A DNA stretch of 64,000 nt, from contig JAJYUA010000019.1 in the NCBI GenBank assembly GCA_021792755.1, forward strand, positions 1 through 64,000, written 5' to 3'. Under the pieces are notes generated by a model. That model was not told where the DNA came from. It saw nothing but the letters and a program-made list of their open reading frames with translations, and made no database searches. The position numbers and the translations under genes were made by a program. Source of the DNA: Pseudomonadota bacterium (lineage in GTDB: Bacteria > Pseudomonadota > Gammaproteobacteria > Steroidobacterales > Steroidobacteraceae). Positions 17,939 through 27,489 of this stretch are shown one piece after another (the first letter of the stretch is position 1; each line of letters begins with the position of its first letter).

Positions 17939-17962
17939 GGCGCGGGCGCCGCCCGGCGCCTC
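17937..17962 (+). terminator. hairpin after the MocR gene
   Basis: GAGGCGC (17937-17943) and GCGCCTC (17956-17962) form a perfect 7-bp stem overlapping the stop codon of the MocR gene. No T-run follows, so it may be a Rho-assisted end or an mRNA-stabilising hairpin. Confidence 0.3.
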
Positions 17963-18015
17963 GATCCGTGGCGCAGGTCCTTGTCTGCGCCGGCGATTGC
18001 GAGTAACTCAAGGCC

Positions 18016-18177
18016 ATGCGCGGAATTTTCTCCTTCATCGGCGCCACGGTGCTCGGCTCCATCGGCTGGACGATCGGCAAGTACGTTGGGTTCGGCACGG
18101 CGATCGTCGTGAGCTGCATCGGCAGTGGATTCGGCATGTATTGGGGGCGCAGGCTCTTCGATGAGTGGCTCGGTTGA
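18016..18177 (+). CDS. small glycine-rich membrane protein (53 aa)
   Basis: The ATG at 18016 starts a 53-residue protein with one or two hydrophobic segments (FSFIGATVLGSIGWTIGKYV and GTAIVVSCIGSGFGMYWG) and a short charged end (RRLFDEWLG). It resembles the small glycine-zipper inner-membrane proteins found across proteobacteria. A degraded homologue lies at 50078-50229 with the same start context and the same LFDQWLG ending, which shows that this frame is a real gene. The function is unknown. Confidence 0.7.
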   Translation: MRGIFSFIGATVLGSIGWTIGKYVGFGTAIVVSCIGSGFGMYWGRRLFDEWLG

Positions 18178-18341
18178 AGCCGGCGCACCCCGCTGCCGCG
18201 CCTGGGGGCTCGCCTTTTCCGACCGAAAAGGACTGATGAGCCGCTGCTTCCCGCCATGAAACGCTGAAGTGCGGCCTGTCCCTTTGCTCATTGCTCCCCG
18301 GGCGTCGTACTCTTGGCCCCTCGCAGCGGCGGATTGAAGCG

Positions 18342-19148
18342 ATGTCCACCCGATTGCCGACGCTCTACCTCAGCCACGGCGGCGGGCCTTGGCCGTACAT
18401 GACCGGGCAGCCGCGCAGCCGCCACGCGGTCCTCGAGGCATCCTTGAAAGCGCTGCCGGCGCTCATCAGGCGACCCGAGGCGATCGTCGTTGTCTCGGCC
18501 CACTGGCAGGAAAGGGAATTTGCCGCAATGGCGGGCGCCTCGCCGCCGATGGTTTACGATTACTACGGCTTCCCGGAGGAGCTGTACCACATCCGCTATC
18601 CGGCCGCCGGAGCGCCTCAGCTGGCTGAGCGCGTGTGTACCTTGCTGCGCCATTCGGGGCTTGCCGCGCACCTCGATCCGGCGCGCGGCTTTGATCACGG
18701 GGCATATTCGATCCTCGCCGTCGCCTACCCCGAGGCCGATGTCCCGGTCATCCAGGTGTCCCTGCGCAGCGACTACGAGCCGCAAGCGCATCTGCAACTC
18801 GGGCGCGCGCTCGCGCCGCTGCGCGAGCAGGGCGTGCTCATCATCGGCAGCGGCAGCAGCTATCACAATCTGCGTCAGTTCTTCCGCGGCGAGGAGCGGC
18901 GGCGGGACTCTGCGCAGTTCGATGGGTGGCTGCGAGAGACGCTCGAGTCGGCGCCGCCCGAGCGCACCGGGCGGCTGCTCGAGTGGCAGCGTGCGCCGGC
19001 GGCGCGCGCCGCCCATCCGCAGGAGGATCACCTCATGCCGCTGCACGTGGCCGTCGGCGCCGCCGAGGAGGAGCCGGGACGGTCGCTCTACCGTCAGGAC
19101 GACTTCTTCGGCGCGATCACGTTGTCGAGCTATCGGTTCGGCTCTTGA
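18342..19148 (+). CDS. DODA-type extradiol aromatic ring-opening dioxygenase (LigB superfamily, YgiD-like)
   Basis: The 268-aa enzyme is of the 4,5-DOPA dioxygenase/YgiD class. Metal-binding histidines sit in LYLSHGGGPW and VSAHWQ. FDHGAYSIL and GSGSSYHNL carry the further active-site His/Asn of the LigB fold. It would use non-heme iron or zinc to open a catechol-type ring or act on a related substrate. The ATG at 18342 gives the normal family length; the 17-residue upstream extension is not credible. It is monocistronic, so the substrate is undetermined. Confidence 0.85.
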   Translation: MSTRLPTLYLSHGGGPWPYMTGQPRSRHAVLEASLKALPALIRRPEAIVVVSAHWQEREFAAMAGASPPMVYDYYGFPEELYHIRYPAAGAPQLAERVCTLLRHSGLAAHLDPARGFDHGAYSILAVAYPEADVPVIQVSLRSDYEPQAHLQLGRALAPLREQGVLIIGSGSSYHNLRQFFRGEERRRDSAQFDGWLRETLESAPPERTGRLLEWQRAPAARAAHPQEDHLMPLHVAVGAAEEEPGRSLYRQDDFFGAITLSSYRFGS

Positions 19149-19609
19149 CTGCGCCGATCGGCGCCTCGCCCCTGTCGCAGACATTCGTTCGTCGCCGGCC
19201 CGCACGCCACGGAAGGCGCAGGGGAAACGGGCGCGGAGGGCACTGCGCCCGGGGCGCCGTCGCAGGCATCCTGGGACAGATGTAGGAATGCCCGAGGGCC
19301 CGGCTGCGGTCTGTGGGCGAACGCGGCCGAAACTGACCTGGCCGGATCAAGCCGAGGGTACGGCGTCCGGGCGCGCCGGCCATTGCGCAGGCAGCGAGCG
19401 CAGGGCGAGGGGGCTTGCGCCGGCCCATCAAAAGCTCCGTGTCGAGCCGGCCCTCGCGGTTCCAACAGGCTGCGCGCACGCGTTTGCGGCGCAGCCGCTT
19501 TCGGGGAGAATTCGCCTCCGGGCCTTCGCAGCGTCATAATGCGTCGGCGTCGGCGCGGCTGCCTGCAGCCCGCCTGCCCGAAGACCTAGAACGCCCGCGG
19601 AGGCTCGTC
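19149..19609. other. intergenic region, no gene recognised
   Basis: The 461-base GC-rich spacer between the dioxygenase and the LVIVD-repeat gene has overlapping arginine-rich frames on both strands, none with a ribosome site or recognisable motif. The only clear signal is the GGAGG just before 19610. Confidence 0.35.
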
Positions 19610-21223
19610 ATGCTCGAGCGATTTGCAATGATCCGGGGATTCGCACTGGCGCTGGTCGTGGCTCTGGCGGCGCTGTCCGCCAAGCCCGGGGTCGCAATCG
19701 CGCAGACTCCGTTTCTCGGCCCGCTGCCCAAGCCCCACTGCCAGCCGGGTGATCGAACCGAGTCCGGGGTCGACGGACAGCTCACCGCCGGCGAGCGCTC
19801 GAGCGGGGCATCGACGCGGCCTTACAACTGCAATCTGGCGGTCGTCGGCGAGTACGCCGGTCAGGGCGCCGGCCACCAGCTCATGTGGTACGGCCATTGC
19901 GCCTACGTGACCACCGAGGGCTACGAGGCAGGGCAGAAGGGTGTTCCGCCGCTCCTGCACCCCGGCATCCAGGTGCTCAATGTCGCGAGCCAGCGCGATC
20001 CGCGGTATGTCACCAACCTGGACGATCCCGCCGCTCTGTATCCCTGGGAAGACCCGGCGGTCAATGCCCGCCGTGCTCTCCTGGCCGCAGCCGAGAGCTG
20101 GGAGGGCGCCGGCCCGCAACCGGCGCTGGCGCTCTATGACCTTTCCCATTGCGGGCATCCGCGCTTGCTGTACAGCGGCCAGCTTGCGGATCCCGATCTG
20201 CAGGCGCACGCGGGAAATTTCGCGTATGACGGCAGGACCTATTGGATCACCTCGTGGTCGAAACGGCGGCTCTTTGCCATCGACGTCTCGAACCCCAGGG
20301 ATCCGAAGGAGATCCTGGACTGGGATTTCCCCGATAACCAGGCCGGTGGCGCCGGAGCCCACCAGATCTGCCACCGGATCTCGCTCAATCAGTTCACGGT
20401 CGACGGCCATCCGCCCGGCACGCTGCTCTTCTGCGGCGTGGTCGGGCACATGGTTCGCCCCGGCGATTTCAGCTCGGGCAACGGGCTGGTGATCTATGAC
20501 GTCAGTCAGGTGCAGGACCGCCGACCTCATCCGGCCATCCGGGTGATCGGCTCGCTTTACTGGAAGGACGGCGATATCGCGATCGAGCCCGATCTGGCGT
20601 TCATCAACGGCAAGCCGTATCTCGGCGTGGGCGATGAGTGCGGCTCCGGCGGCTGCAGCTACCCGAAAAGCGCGATTGCCGCCTGCCAGGCGGGCCTGCC
20701 TGCCTTTGGCATGGAGCGGCTGATCGACATCAGCACTCTCAAGAAGCCGAAGCTGGTCGCGCAGTTGATGCTCGGTGTGGACGATCCGAGCAATTGCGCG
20801 CTGACGGAGCACGATGTCACCGCCACCATGGGCGGCTACGGCTACAGCGTTCACGATTGTACGTTCGATAACCCTCTCGATGCGAAGCTGCTCGCCTGCT
20901 CCGCTCATCAGGCCGGGATTCGGGTGTTCGATGTTCACGACCCGAGCAAGCCGAGGGAGATCGCCTACTTCGTCGGTCCCGCTCCGCCTGAGCCGACCGA
21001 GATCGACCCGGGCTCGCTGCTGAACGAGTTCCAGGGCGTCGGTCCCCCGATCAACTTTTCTTGGTCGAAGGCGCACAGCCGCTTCGTGTGGCGGCACGGC
21101 CAGCTCTACCTCTGGGTCACCTCGAGCCATGGGGGCTTCTACACCCTGAGGTTCGAGAACCAGGCACAGATCGCGAAGCTCAAGCCGATCCCGACGCCGG
21201 GGAACGAGGATTACCAGGACTGA
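19610..21223 (+). CDS. secreted LVIVD-repeat beta-propeller protein
   Basis: The 537-aa exported protein has an N-terminal signal peptide (basic start, FALALVVALAALSA, cut near AIAQTP). The mature part carries repeated strands such as IQVLNVASQRDPRYV, LALYDLSHCGHPRLL, LFAIDVSNPRDPKEIL and IRVFDVHDPSKPREIAYFV, the LVIVD repeats expected to form a beta-propeller. Several cysteine pairs suggest disulfides in the periplasm. No catalytic motif is visible. The ATG at 19610 has a GGAGG ribosome site; the longer upstream frame lacks one. It shares some flavour with SBP56-type proteins but lacks their signature. Confidence 0.75.
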   Translation: MLERFAMIRGFALALVVALAALSAKPGVAIAQTPFLGPLPKPHCQPGDRTESGVDGQLTAGERSSGASTRPYNCNLAVVGEYAGQGAGHQLMWYGHCAYVTTEGYEAGQKGVPPLLHPGIQVLNVASQRDPRYVTNLDDPAALYPWEDPAVNARRALLAAAESWEGAGPQPALALYDLSHCGHPRLLYSGQLADPDLQAHAGNFAYDGRTYWITSWSKRRLFAIDVSNPRDPKEILDWDFPDNQAGGAGAHQICHRISLNQFTVDGHPPGTLLFCGVVGHMVRPGDFSSGNGLVIYDVSQVQDRRPHPAIRVIGSLYWKDGDIAIEPDLAFINGKPYLGVGDECGSGGCSYPKSAIAACQAGLPAFGMERLIDISTLKKPKLVAQLMLGVDDPSNCALTEHDVTATMGGYGYSVHDCTFDNPLDAKLLACSAHQAGIRVFDVHDPSKPREIAYFVGPAPPEPTEIDPGSLLNEFQGVGPPINFSWSKAHSRFVWRHGQLYLWVTSSHGGFYTLRFENQAQIAKLKPIPTPGNEDYQD

Positions 21224-21319
21224 GTAGTTTCCCATCGACCGACGGTCGACCCCGAGCCATGAAGCGTCACGAACGGTTGACAGGCACAGGGAGGTACCCC
21301 GCCGCCGCAGGTGGCGGAC

Positions 21320-21351
21320 GTTGAGCCAAAAACCACGCTTTTGGGCTCAAC
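21320..21351. terminator. strong stem-loop between LVIVD and VOC genes
   Basis: GTTGAGCC followed by an A-run pairs with a T-run followed by GGGCTCAAC around a short GC loop; only one base is unpaired in a 12-13-bp stem. With an A-tract before and T-tract inside the stem it resembles a bidirectional terminator in structure, although the T-run is in the stem rather than after it. It lies about 100 bases after the LVIVD stop. Confidence 0.45.
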
Positions 21352-21416
21352 GGCGCTGGGCGGGGGCACGATGCCCCGATCCAGCGCTTCTTAGTAGCCT
21401 GAGAGCGGCAGCTAGA

Positions 21417-21845
21417 GTGACTCCATTTCATGTGGCTGTGCAGGTGAGAGACATCGATGAGGCGCGGGCCTTTTATCGGAACGTGATCGGCTGTACGGAG
21501 GGCCGCAGCGCCGACACCTGGGTCGACTTCAACCTGTACGGTCATCAATTCGTCTGCCATCTCAATCCGGCCCTCGGCAGGAACGGCCGGATCGCCTCTC
21601 ACTGCAATCCGGTGGACGGACACGCGGTGCCCGTGCCGCATTGCGGCGTGGTGCTGGAGATGGACGAGTGCGAGCGGCTCGCCGAGAGACTGAGGCGCCA
21701 TGAGGTCCGCTTCGTGATCGAGCCTTGCGTGCGCTTCAAAGGTGAGCCCGGCGAGCAGGCGACCCTGTTCCTGCTCGATCCGCGCGGCACCGCGCTCGAG
21801 TTCAAGTCGTTCAAAGACATCGCCGGGCAGCTGTTCGCGACTTGA
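21417..21845 (+). CDS. VOC/glyoxalase-fold protein
   Basis: The 142-aa single-chain VOC protein opens with TPFHVAVQVRDIDEARAFYR and ends ATLFLLDPRGTALEFKSFKD, the first and last metal-ligand strands of the fold. The metal ligands appear to be His (FHVAV) and Glu (LEFKSF). Family members are lyases, extradiol dioxygenases, fosfomycin- or bleomycin-resistance proteins; this one resembles the uncharacterised extradiol-dioxygenase-like type. The GTG at 21417 starts the fold; a TTG at 21321 is in frame but would put the hairpin inside the gene. Confidence is high for the family, low for function. Confidence 0.8.
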   Translation: MTPFHVAVQVRDIDEARAFYRNVIGCTEGRSADTWVDFNLYGHQFVCHLNPALGRNGRIASHCNPVDGHAVPVPHCGVVLEMDECERLAERLRRHEVRFVIEPCVRFKGEPGEQATLFLLDPRGTALEFKSFKDIAGQLFAT

Positions 21846-21932
21846 CCGCGCGGCGTCCCGCGGTGGCGCGCGCGCAGCCGTGCCACCTTTCAAGCCGCTC
21901 TCGCCCGCTCCTGCCGGCAGCGCGATGCGGGC

Positions 21933-23480
21933 TCAGCCAAAGCTCGCTTCGCGCGCCTTGCCGCTGAAGTCCAGACCATCGAGCATGTTGTAAGCCTCGG
22001 CATCGCGTTTGGTCAGGGCCTTGAGGCCGAAACGCGTCGCGATGAACGCAAGAACGGACGTGGTGTTGGCGATGCGGTGATCGACATAGCCGCGCCGCGC
22101 CCAGGGGCTGATGAGAAGCGCGGGAATTCGTGTCCCGCAGCCATAGGCGTCCGGCCGGGGCGGGGCGAGGTGATCCCAGAAGCCACCGCCCTCATCATAA
22201 GTGATGATGAGGGCCGTCCTGTCCCAGGCGGGGCTTTCCCCGACGGCCTTGAGCAGCCTCATGACCCAGTCCTCGCCCCAGCGGGGCGCGGAGTCGGCCG
22301 GATGCTCGTCGTGGGTGCCGGTTGCCTTGATGAAGGAGACGTGCGGAAGTCGGCCTGATCGGGCGTCCGCGAGGAAGTCTTCGCTGTCCCGGATGTGCCC
22401 GGCGCGAACATTGTCGAACCAGCTCGGGTAATACTGAAACGGGTTGTGATGGGGAACGTACAGCGTTGAGGTATCGATGACCGCCGAGCCGCTGCCCCGG
22501 CCGAAGGCGGTCTTCAGCGCCCACGGCTTGACCGCATTCCAGCCCTCGTTGTACCAGGCCCAGGAGAGGCCGGCATCGGTCAAGCGGTCGCCGATATTGG
22601 GGTACTTCTGCTCCTGCGGCGGCGGGCTGCGCTTCAGATCCTCGATCGATGCCCCTGTCGGTCCGATGAGCGGCGGCAGGTCATTGATGAGCGTCCCGTG
22701 CTCGTCGTAGGGCATGTCGAAAATCGGCGGATCGAAGCTTCCGCGCAGGCTCGCCGGCGCCTGCGGCCAGATCGCCGGATGCGCGGCGACCAGGTACAGC
22801 GCATTGCCCGTCGAGCCGCCGGACATCGCCTGGAAGAACCGATCGAAGAGCACGTACTCGTCGGCGAGGCGGTGGTAGTTCGGGATGTCCTCGCGCGTAT
22901 AGTGGCCGAGTACCGCGCCCGAGGGTCTCGATTCGGCGATCAGCATGGCGGTCCGATCGTGCTCGATCGCAGCGCCGAAGGGGCGGTGATGGCGCGAGAG
23001 CGCGAGCGCCACGAAACGGTCCATCGCGCCACGGTCCACTTGGGCGTACATCCGGAAGAACGCGTGCTCGGGGTCCCAAGGGACATTCTCGCCCGGCGCA
23101 ATGTAGGGCGCCAGGTGAAACGGGCGATTCCCGAAGAGCTTGTCCTGGAAGGCGGGAATGTTCTCGGGCATCGGCAGCGCCGAGTACGCGATCCCGGCCG
23201 GGTTCTTCTGCAGGCCATCGAAGCGCGAATCGACCTTTCCGTCGCGGTCCAGAAGGTTATCGACGAACGCGCCCCGCGGATGCCGGTAGGTTCCGAAGTA
23301 ATGATCGAAGCTCCTGTTCTCCTGGAATATCACAACGACATGATCGACGTGCGCGCGCAGAGCCTGGATGTTCGAGGCACGCGCCGGCCGCGGCAGCAAG
23401 CCCCGTGCGGCGAGCGCCGCGCCGCCGGTGAATGCAAGGGATTTGAGGAAGGCTCGGCGGTCATGCACGGGGCTGGTCAT
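21933..23480 (-). CDS. Tat-exported phosphoesterase (acid phosphatase/phospholipase C family)
   Basis: The 515-aa protein has a twin-arginine signal (HDRRAFLKSLAFTGGAALAA) for folded export. The mature enzyme begins with VDHVVVIFQENRSFDHYFG, the metal/nucleophile segment of the phosphoesterase family, and later has IITYDEGGGFWDHLAPP with further metal ligands. Such enzymes hydrolyse phospholipids, phosphoesters or act as acid phosphatases in the periplasm or outside. The ATG at 23480 fits the Tat signal; 21 upstream codons are in frame but spoil it. It lies downstream of the TonB receptor on the same strand with a gap of 281 bases that shows no gene. Confidence 0.85.
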   Translation of the reverse strand: MTSPVHDRRAFLKSLAFTGGAALAARGLLPRPARASNIQALRAHVDHVVVIFQENRSFDHYFGTYRHPRGAFVDNLLDRDGKVDSRFDGLQKNPAGIAYSALPMPENIPAFQDKLFGNRPFHLAPYIAPGENVPWDPEHAFFRMYAQVDRGAMDRFVALALSRHHRPFGAAIEHDRTAMLIAESRPSGAVLGHYTREDIPNYHRLADEYVLFDRFFQAMSGGSTGNALYLVAAHPAIWPQAPASLRGSFDPPIFDMPYDEHGTLINDLPPLIGPTGASIEDLKRSPPPQEQKYPNIGDRLTDAGLSWAWYNEGWNAVKPWALKTAFGRGSGSAVIDTSTLYVPHHNPFQYYPSWFDNVRAGHIRDSEDFLADARSGRLPHVSFIKATGTHDEHPADSAPRWGEDWVMRLLKAVGESPAWDRTALIITYDEGGGFWDHLAPPRPDAYGCGTRIPALLISPWARRGYVDHRIANTTSVLAFIATRFGLKALTKRDAEAYNMLDGLDFSGKAREASFG

Positions 23481-23761
23481 CCGGACTCCTCGGCGCTCTG
23501 AAGTCTCTCGCGAAGCGGCCACGGCCTGCGGGGTTGTCCGCAACGGCCGCGCAAAGGCGCGCAGGATATCGCATCAGATATCGCCTCACCAATCCGGGCG
23601 GCGGCTCGGCGCGAGGCGCCCGCCTCGCACAACCGTGCGCGGGCGTGACGGCACGCGTGATCCTCGCCGGCGGTGCGCGGTGGCGCGCGTCCCTGCGCGC
23701 CCCATCCCTGACCAGTCCGCGCAGGCCCGCGGCCATGCGGCGGCCTCGCCGGCGAGCGCTG

Positions 23762-26293
23762 TCAGAAGCTCACCGTCAGCGAGCCGTATATCAGCCGCGG
23801 TGCGCCGGGATTGGCGATCACGTAGCCGCCGCCCGGGGTCTGGAAATATCCGCCGGAGCTCACGTATTCAGTGGAGTTGTATTCCTTGTTGGTGAGATTG
23901 AGCACCTGAACGGCGAGGGTGCTGCCGCGCACACCCGGTATCAGGTGGTTGAACCAGCGCGTATGGGCGGCGAGCGACAGGTTCACCAGGTTGTACGACG
24001 GATTCGTCAAGTCGGACGGCAAGCCGGTGCTCTTGTCGAACAGATACCGCGCGCCGACGTATTGATCCCAGAGCGTCGCGCGCAGCCGGCCGACCGGCAG
24101 GCGGAACCGGTAGGTGGCCCCGGCGTTGAGCGTGTCCTTCGGCGAGTTCGGCACCGGCAGGCCGTAGCCGGTGGGCTGCGGGCCGGTGGGGGTTACGGCC
24201 GCCCGGAACTGGTTCCAGCGGCTGCTCAGATAGCCGAAGTTCGCGAAGCCGTTCCAGTGCCGGGAGAAATCGGCCCGCAGCGACACATCGACGCCCTTGA
24301 GCAGCGCGGAGCCGTAGCCGAAAAACACCTCGTTCGGATTGGCCCCGAGAGCGGACGTACTGTAGGTAAGCGTCTGATCGCCGAGCAGCGTGTGGAAGAA
24401 ATCCACCGACGCATACACGTTGCGCATCGTGCCGAGCCGCAGCGTCGCGAAGCGCAAGCCAATATCGTACTCCTCGGCGCGCGCGGGCTTCAGCGATGCG
24501 GTATCGAGCGGGTATTGGTTGAGGTTGCCCGAATTGGGGTTGTGGCGGGTGATCGAGAAGTTGCCGAAGAGATTGAGATCGCGGACGAGCTCATAGTTCA
24601 CGCCTATCGAGGGCTCGTAGCGCAGGAAGTCCGTCGACTCGTCGGGAGCGGTGTCGTAGCCGGAGAACGAGAACGTCTTGCCGTTGACGCTGATCGAGCC
24701 GCTTGTGCCTATGTTTGGACCCGGCTGACCGTATGCGCAGCTGCCGTTGGTGATGTGATACTCCGCGCAGACCTGCGACGGGCTCAGGTTGGAGAAGTCC
24801 GTGATGAACTCGACGATCCGCACGCCCGGCACGATCTTGAGGCGCGGCAGCGGGCGGAAGTCATCCTGCAGGAACCCCGCCCAGTAGATGTTCGTCGTCG
24901 TGTTGAAGTCGGTCTGCTCCGGCTGCGCGAGCGAGCTGCCATCGAAGGTCGAGTAGCCCTGATAATCGCTCCTGGCGCGCGCCATGACCAGGTAGCCGCC
25001 GAAGCTCAGCGTGTCCAGGCGATTGAAGCGCTCGTGGAACGCGAGCCGGTCGCCGAAGTTCTTGGAGCGCTCGATGTAGTGCTCGTAGTTGGTCGGATTT
25101 CCGTGCTGGACGTACAGGGGATTGGCCGGCAGCAGGTAATTGTTGGCCCGAAGGTGGCGCACCTTGCCGATGCGCACCCAGACCATGTTCGACATGTTCA
25201 TGGTCGATGACAGCTTCAGGTGCAGATGCGACCAGAGCAGCCAGTTGTTGATGAGGATGGTCTTGTGCCACACCGAGCGCGGCAGCGTGGCGTAGAATCC
25301 AGAGGTCTGCTGGCTGTAGGGCGAGCCGAGACCCAGGCCTTGCGTGCCGATGTACTGCTGCGGCGTCAGCGGAATCATGGTCGGGCGCCACTCGTGGTTG
25401 CGCTGATAGTAGGCCCCGAAGCTCACCGAGCCGTGATCAAGCTGCTTGCGCGTCTTGATGTAAGCCTCCTCGGTGTCCGCCGGCAGGCTATCCGGCGTAG
25501 TGCGGATCGACTTGCTGCGCCCGGATGCGATACCGAACACGGTCGACCAGCCGCGCATGTCGCCGGTGTTGTACACCGCGGAGGTGTCGAATGTCTGGGA
25601 GCTGCCGCCGGCGAGCATGACCTTGCCGCCCGCGCTCGGCGTCGGCTGCACGGGGATGAAGTCGATCGTGCCGCCCAGGCTGTTGTACCAGCGCTCGGCG
25701 GGATTGCCGGGGCCGATGATGACGTTCTCGCCGGACATCAGCACGCCGAGGGGGATCTCGACCGAGTGCCAGCCGGTGCCTTGGCTCAGGCTGTTGAGGG
25801 GCACGCCGTCGAATTCGGTCGTGATCGCGTTCGTCTCGATGTCGCCGGGTATGCTGTTGTAGCCGACCTTGATGCCGCGAATCGAGATCTGCTGGCGCCC
25901 GGTCGCGCTGAAATTGTCCGTGCCGGACACATAGACGTTCGGCAGCGCGGTGAGCGCCTGAGTGCCGCCGGCGTCGGGTCCGAAAAGGTCGATCAGGGAG
26001 CGGGTCACGGATTCGGCGGGCTGCGAGGAGTCACGCAGTTGCTTGGCGGTGAGCACTTGGCTGGTGAAATCCCGGTAGCCCTCGATCTTGATCTGCTTGA
26101 GAGCTCTTGCCGGAGCTGGGGCCGGCGGGTCGGTTGCAACCCCTGCCTTTGCCGCGGCGCTGCCGGCGAGGTGCGCCGGCGCACGGGCGGCACCGCCGTG
26201 GGTCGCGTTTTGCGCCGCGTAAGCCGGCAGAGCAGCGCCTATCAGCGCCGTTCCCAGGATCATCTGCACCGCGCATCGCACAGGTTGGTTCAT
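23762..26293 (-). CDS. TonB-dependent outer-membrane receptor
   Basis: The 843-aa protein has an N-terminal signal peptide (MILGTALIGAALPAYAA), a linker, a plug domain (about 110-230, with RQQISIRGIKVGY and PLNSLSQGTGWHSVEI) and a long beta-barrel ending in the terminal aromatic strand RLIYGSLTVSF. It imports a bulky ligand, such as a siderophore, cobamide or glycan, with TonB energy. No TonB box can be fixed with certainty. Genes for a TonB system or periplasmic binding protein are not adjacent; the phosphoesterase downstream may be co-expressed. Confidence 0.88.
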   Translation of the reverse strand: MNQPVRCAVQMILGTALIGAALPAYAAQNATHGGAARAPAHLAGSAAAKAGVATDPPAPAPARALKQIKIEGYRDFTSQVLTAKQLRDSSQPAESVTRSLIDLFGPDAGGTQALTALPNVYVSGTDNFSATGRQQISIRGIKVGYNSIPGDIETNAITTEFDGVPLNSLSQGTGWHSVEIPLGVLMSGENVIIGPGNPAERWYNSLGGTIDFIPVQPTPSAGGKVMLAGGSSQTFDTSAVYNTGDMRGWSTVFGIASGRSKSIRTTPDSLPADTEEAYIKTRKQLDHGSVSFGAYYQRNHEWRPTMIPLTPQQYIGTQGLGLGSPYSQQTSGFYATLPRSVWHKTILINNWLLWSHLHLKLSSTMNMSNMVWVRIGKVRHLRANNYLLPANPLYVQHGNPTNYEHYIERSKNFGDRLAFHERFNRLDTLSFGGYLVMARARSDYQGYSTFDGSSLAQPEQTDFNTTTNIYWAGFLQDDFRPLPRLKIVPGVRIVEFITDFSNLSPSQVCAEYHITNGSCAYGQPGPNIGTSGSISVNGKTFSFSGYDTAPDESTDFLRYEPSIGVNYELVRDLNLFGNFSITRHNPNSGNLNQYPLDTASLKPARAEEYDIGLRFATLRLGTMRNVYASVDFFHTLLGDQTLTYSTSALGANPNEVFFGYGSALLKGVDVSLRADFSRHWNGFANFGYLSSRWNQFRAAVTPTGPQPTGYGLPVPNSPKDTLNAGATYRFRLPVGRLRATLWDQYVGARYLFDKSTGLPSDLTNPSYNLVNLSLAAHTRWFNHLIPGVRGSTLAVQVLNLTNKEYNSTEYVSSGGYFQTPGGGYVIANPGAPRLIYGSLTVSF

Positions 26294-27489
26294 TGTTTGC
26301 CTTTCTTCGACTCAGGACAGTACGGAAGTTGGGCGCAAGGTAAGGACTGTGTGTGACGCCGGCGTTGCGGAAAGATTGCGAGTTCTTGACAGTTGCGACG
26401 GCCCCGGGTGAGGTCCGGGCGGCAAGCCGTTGTCCCGCCTGGATGGGGGGCGAAATTGTTGCGCTGTGGCAACGAGCCGCGGCGCGTCGAAAGGTGTTCG
26501 CGGGCGCGTCATGTCGAGCTTCGGCTGCATCGGAGTGGACGCGCGGGAGGCGTGTGCCTCGTTCAAGGACCGCCGAAAAGTGTGCCGGCGCACCCTCGAG
26601 GCGCGCAGCGCTGCCGGCGTTTCGACCGTGATTTGCGCCAATGTCCGTACGGCGCCGAGTCGTGGTGCGCGATCGGTGGGGAGCCGGGTGAGTGAGGCCG
26701 GTGTCACGCCTTGCAATGGCACGGTCCCTCATGGGGCGCGAAGCCATTGCGGGCGGCGATGAGCCGGCTCGGGGAGGCACTAAGGGGGAATCGGCGGGAT
26801 CTGCATCACCTCTGCGCCGTCACCGGAAAAGAGTGCGAGGTGTGGATAATCAAGGAAAAAGCCGCGCGGCCGCCTGTTGTGCCCGCAGCCGCACGACGGT
26901 GAATGCGGCCAGGCGTTTGCGCACCGCGCTGAGGGCGGCGCTGGCGATCGGCTCGCTGCGACCGGGCGGGCCGGTGCCCCTCTCGAGGGTCGAGGCGCGA
27001 AGGTGGTGCGCCCGCGCGCGCCAGCGGGCCACGCCGCGCCGGCCGCGCGCCTTGCGTTGCGCTTCGGAGGGCGCGTGCCGGTTTGTCGTTGCATCAGGTG
27101 GGGCGTTGACGCCCGCCAGGTAGCTCTGCACGGCGGGTGCTCCTCGCTGAACGATGGACCAGCGGCGGACGGCATGATCAGTCGTTCGCAAGGGGCGCTG
27201 CGGCGGCGTCGCGTCCCTCCCGGTGCCGGACCGCTCGAACCGCCTGCCTCGCCGAGGGCCGGTGGAGCGGCGCAAATGCGCCGCAGGCTCCCGCCCTTCG
27301 TGTTGCGGACGTCGTATCGTGTGCCGGCCCCGGTGCGCGCATGGAAGACGGGCGTTTGAAAGGCCCGCATATGGCCAAATGCCGCCGCTCCCTGTATCGT
27401 ACCAAAGCGGGTCGGCCAACCGGTGCGGCTTCGGTGTCCGGGATCGGCCGGGTGGCGGCCGGGGGTGTCTGCGGCTCGAAGGTTCGCTG
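26294..27489. other. 1.2-kb gene-poor region
   Basis: This is the longest stretch without a convincing gene. Both strands are open for up to about 240 codons, but the translations are arginine/alanine/proline-rich with no hydrophobic core, no ribosome site and no family motif. The A/T-rich patch at 26310-26400 is probably the promoter region of the TonB receptor gene (minus strand). The other half may be decayed coding DNA; I could not recognise any relic. Confidence 0.35.

Noticed and set aside
19586-21235. 549-codon minus-strand frame opposite the LVIVD protein
   Set aside because: Shadow frame; the plus strand has signal peptide, ribosome site and repeats.
23534-25210. 558-codon plus-strand frame opposite the TonB receptor
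   Set aside because: Arginine/glutamate-rich shadow of a complete receptor with plug and barrel.
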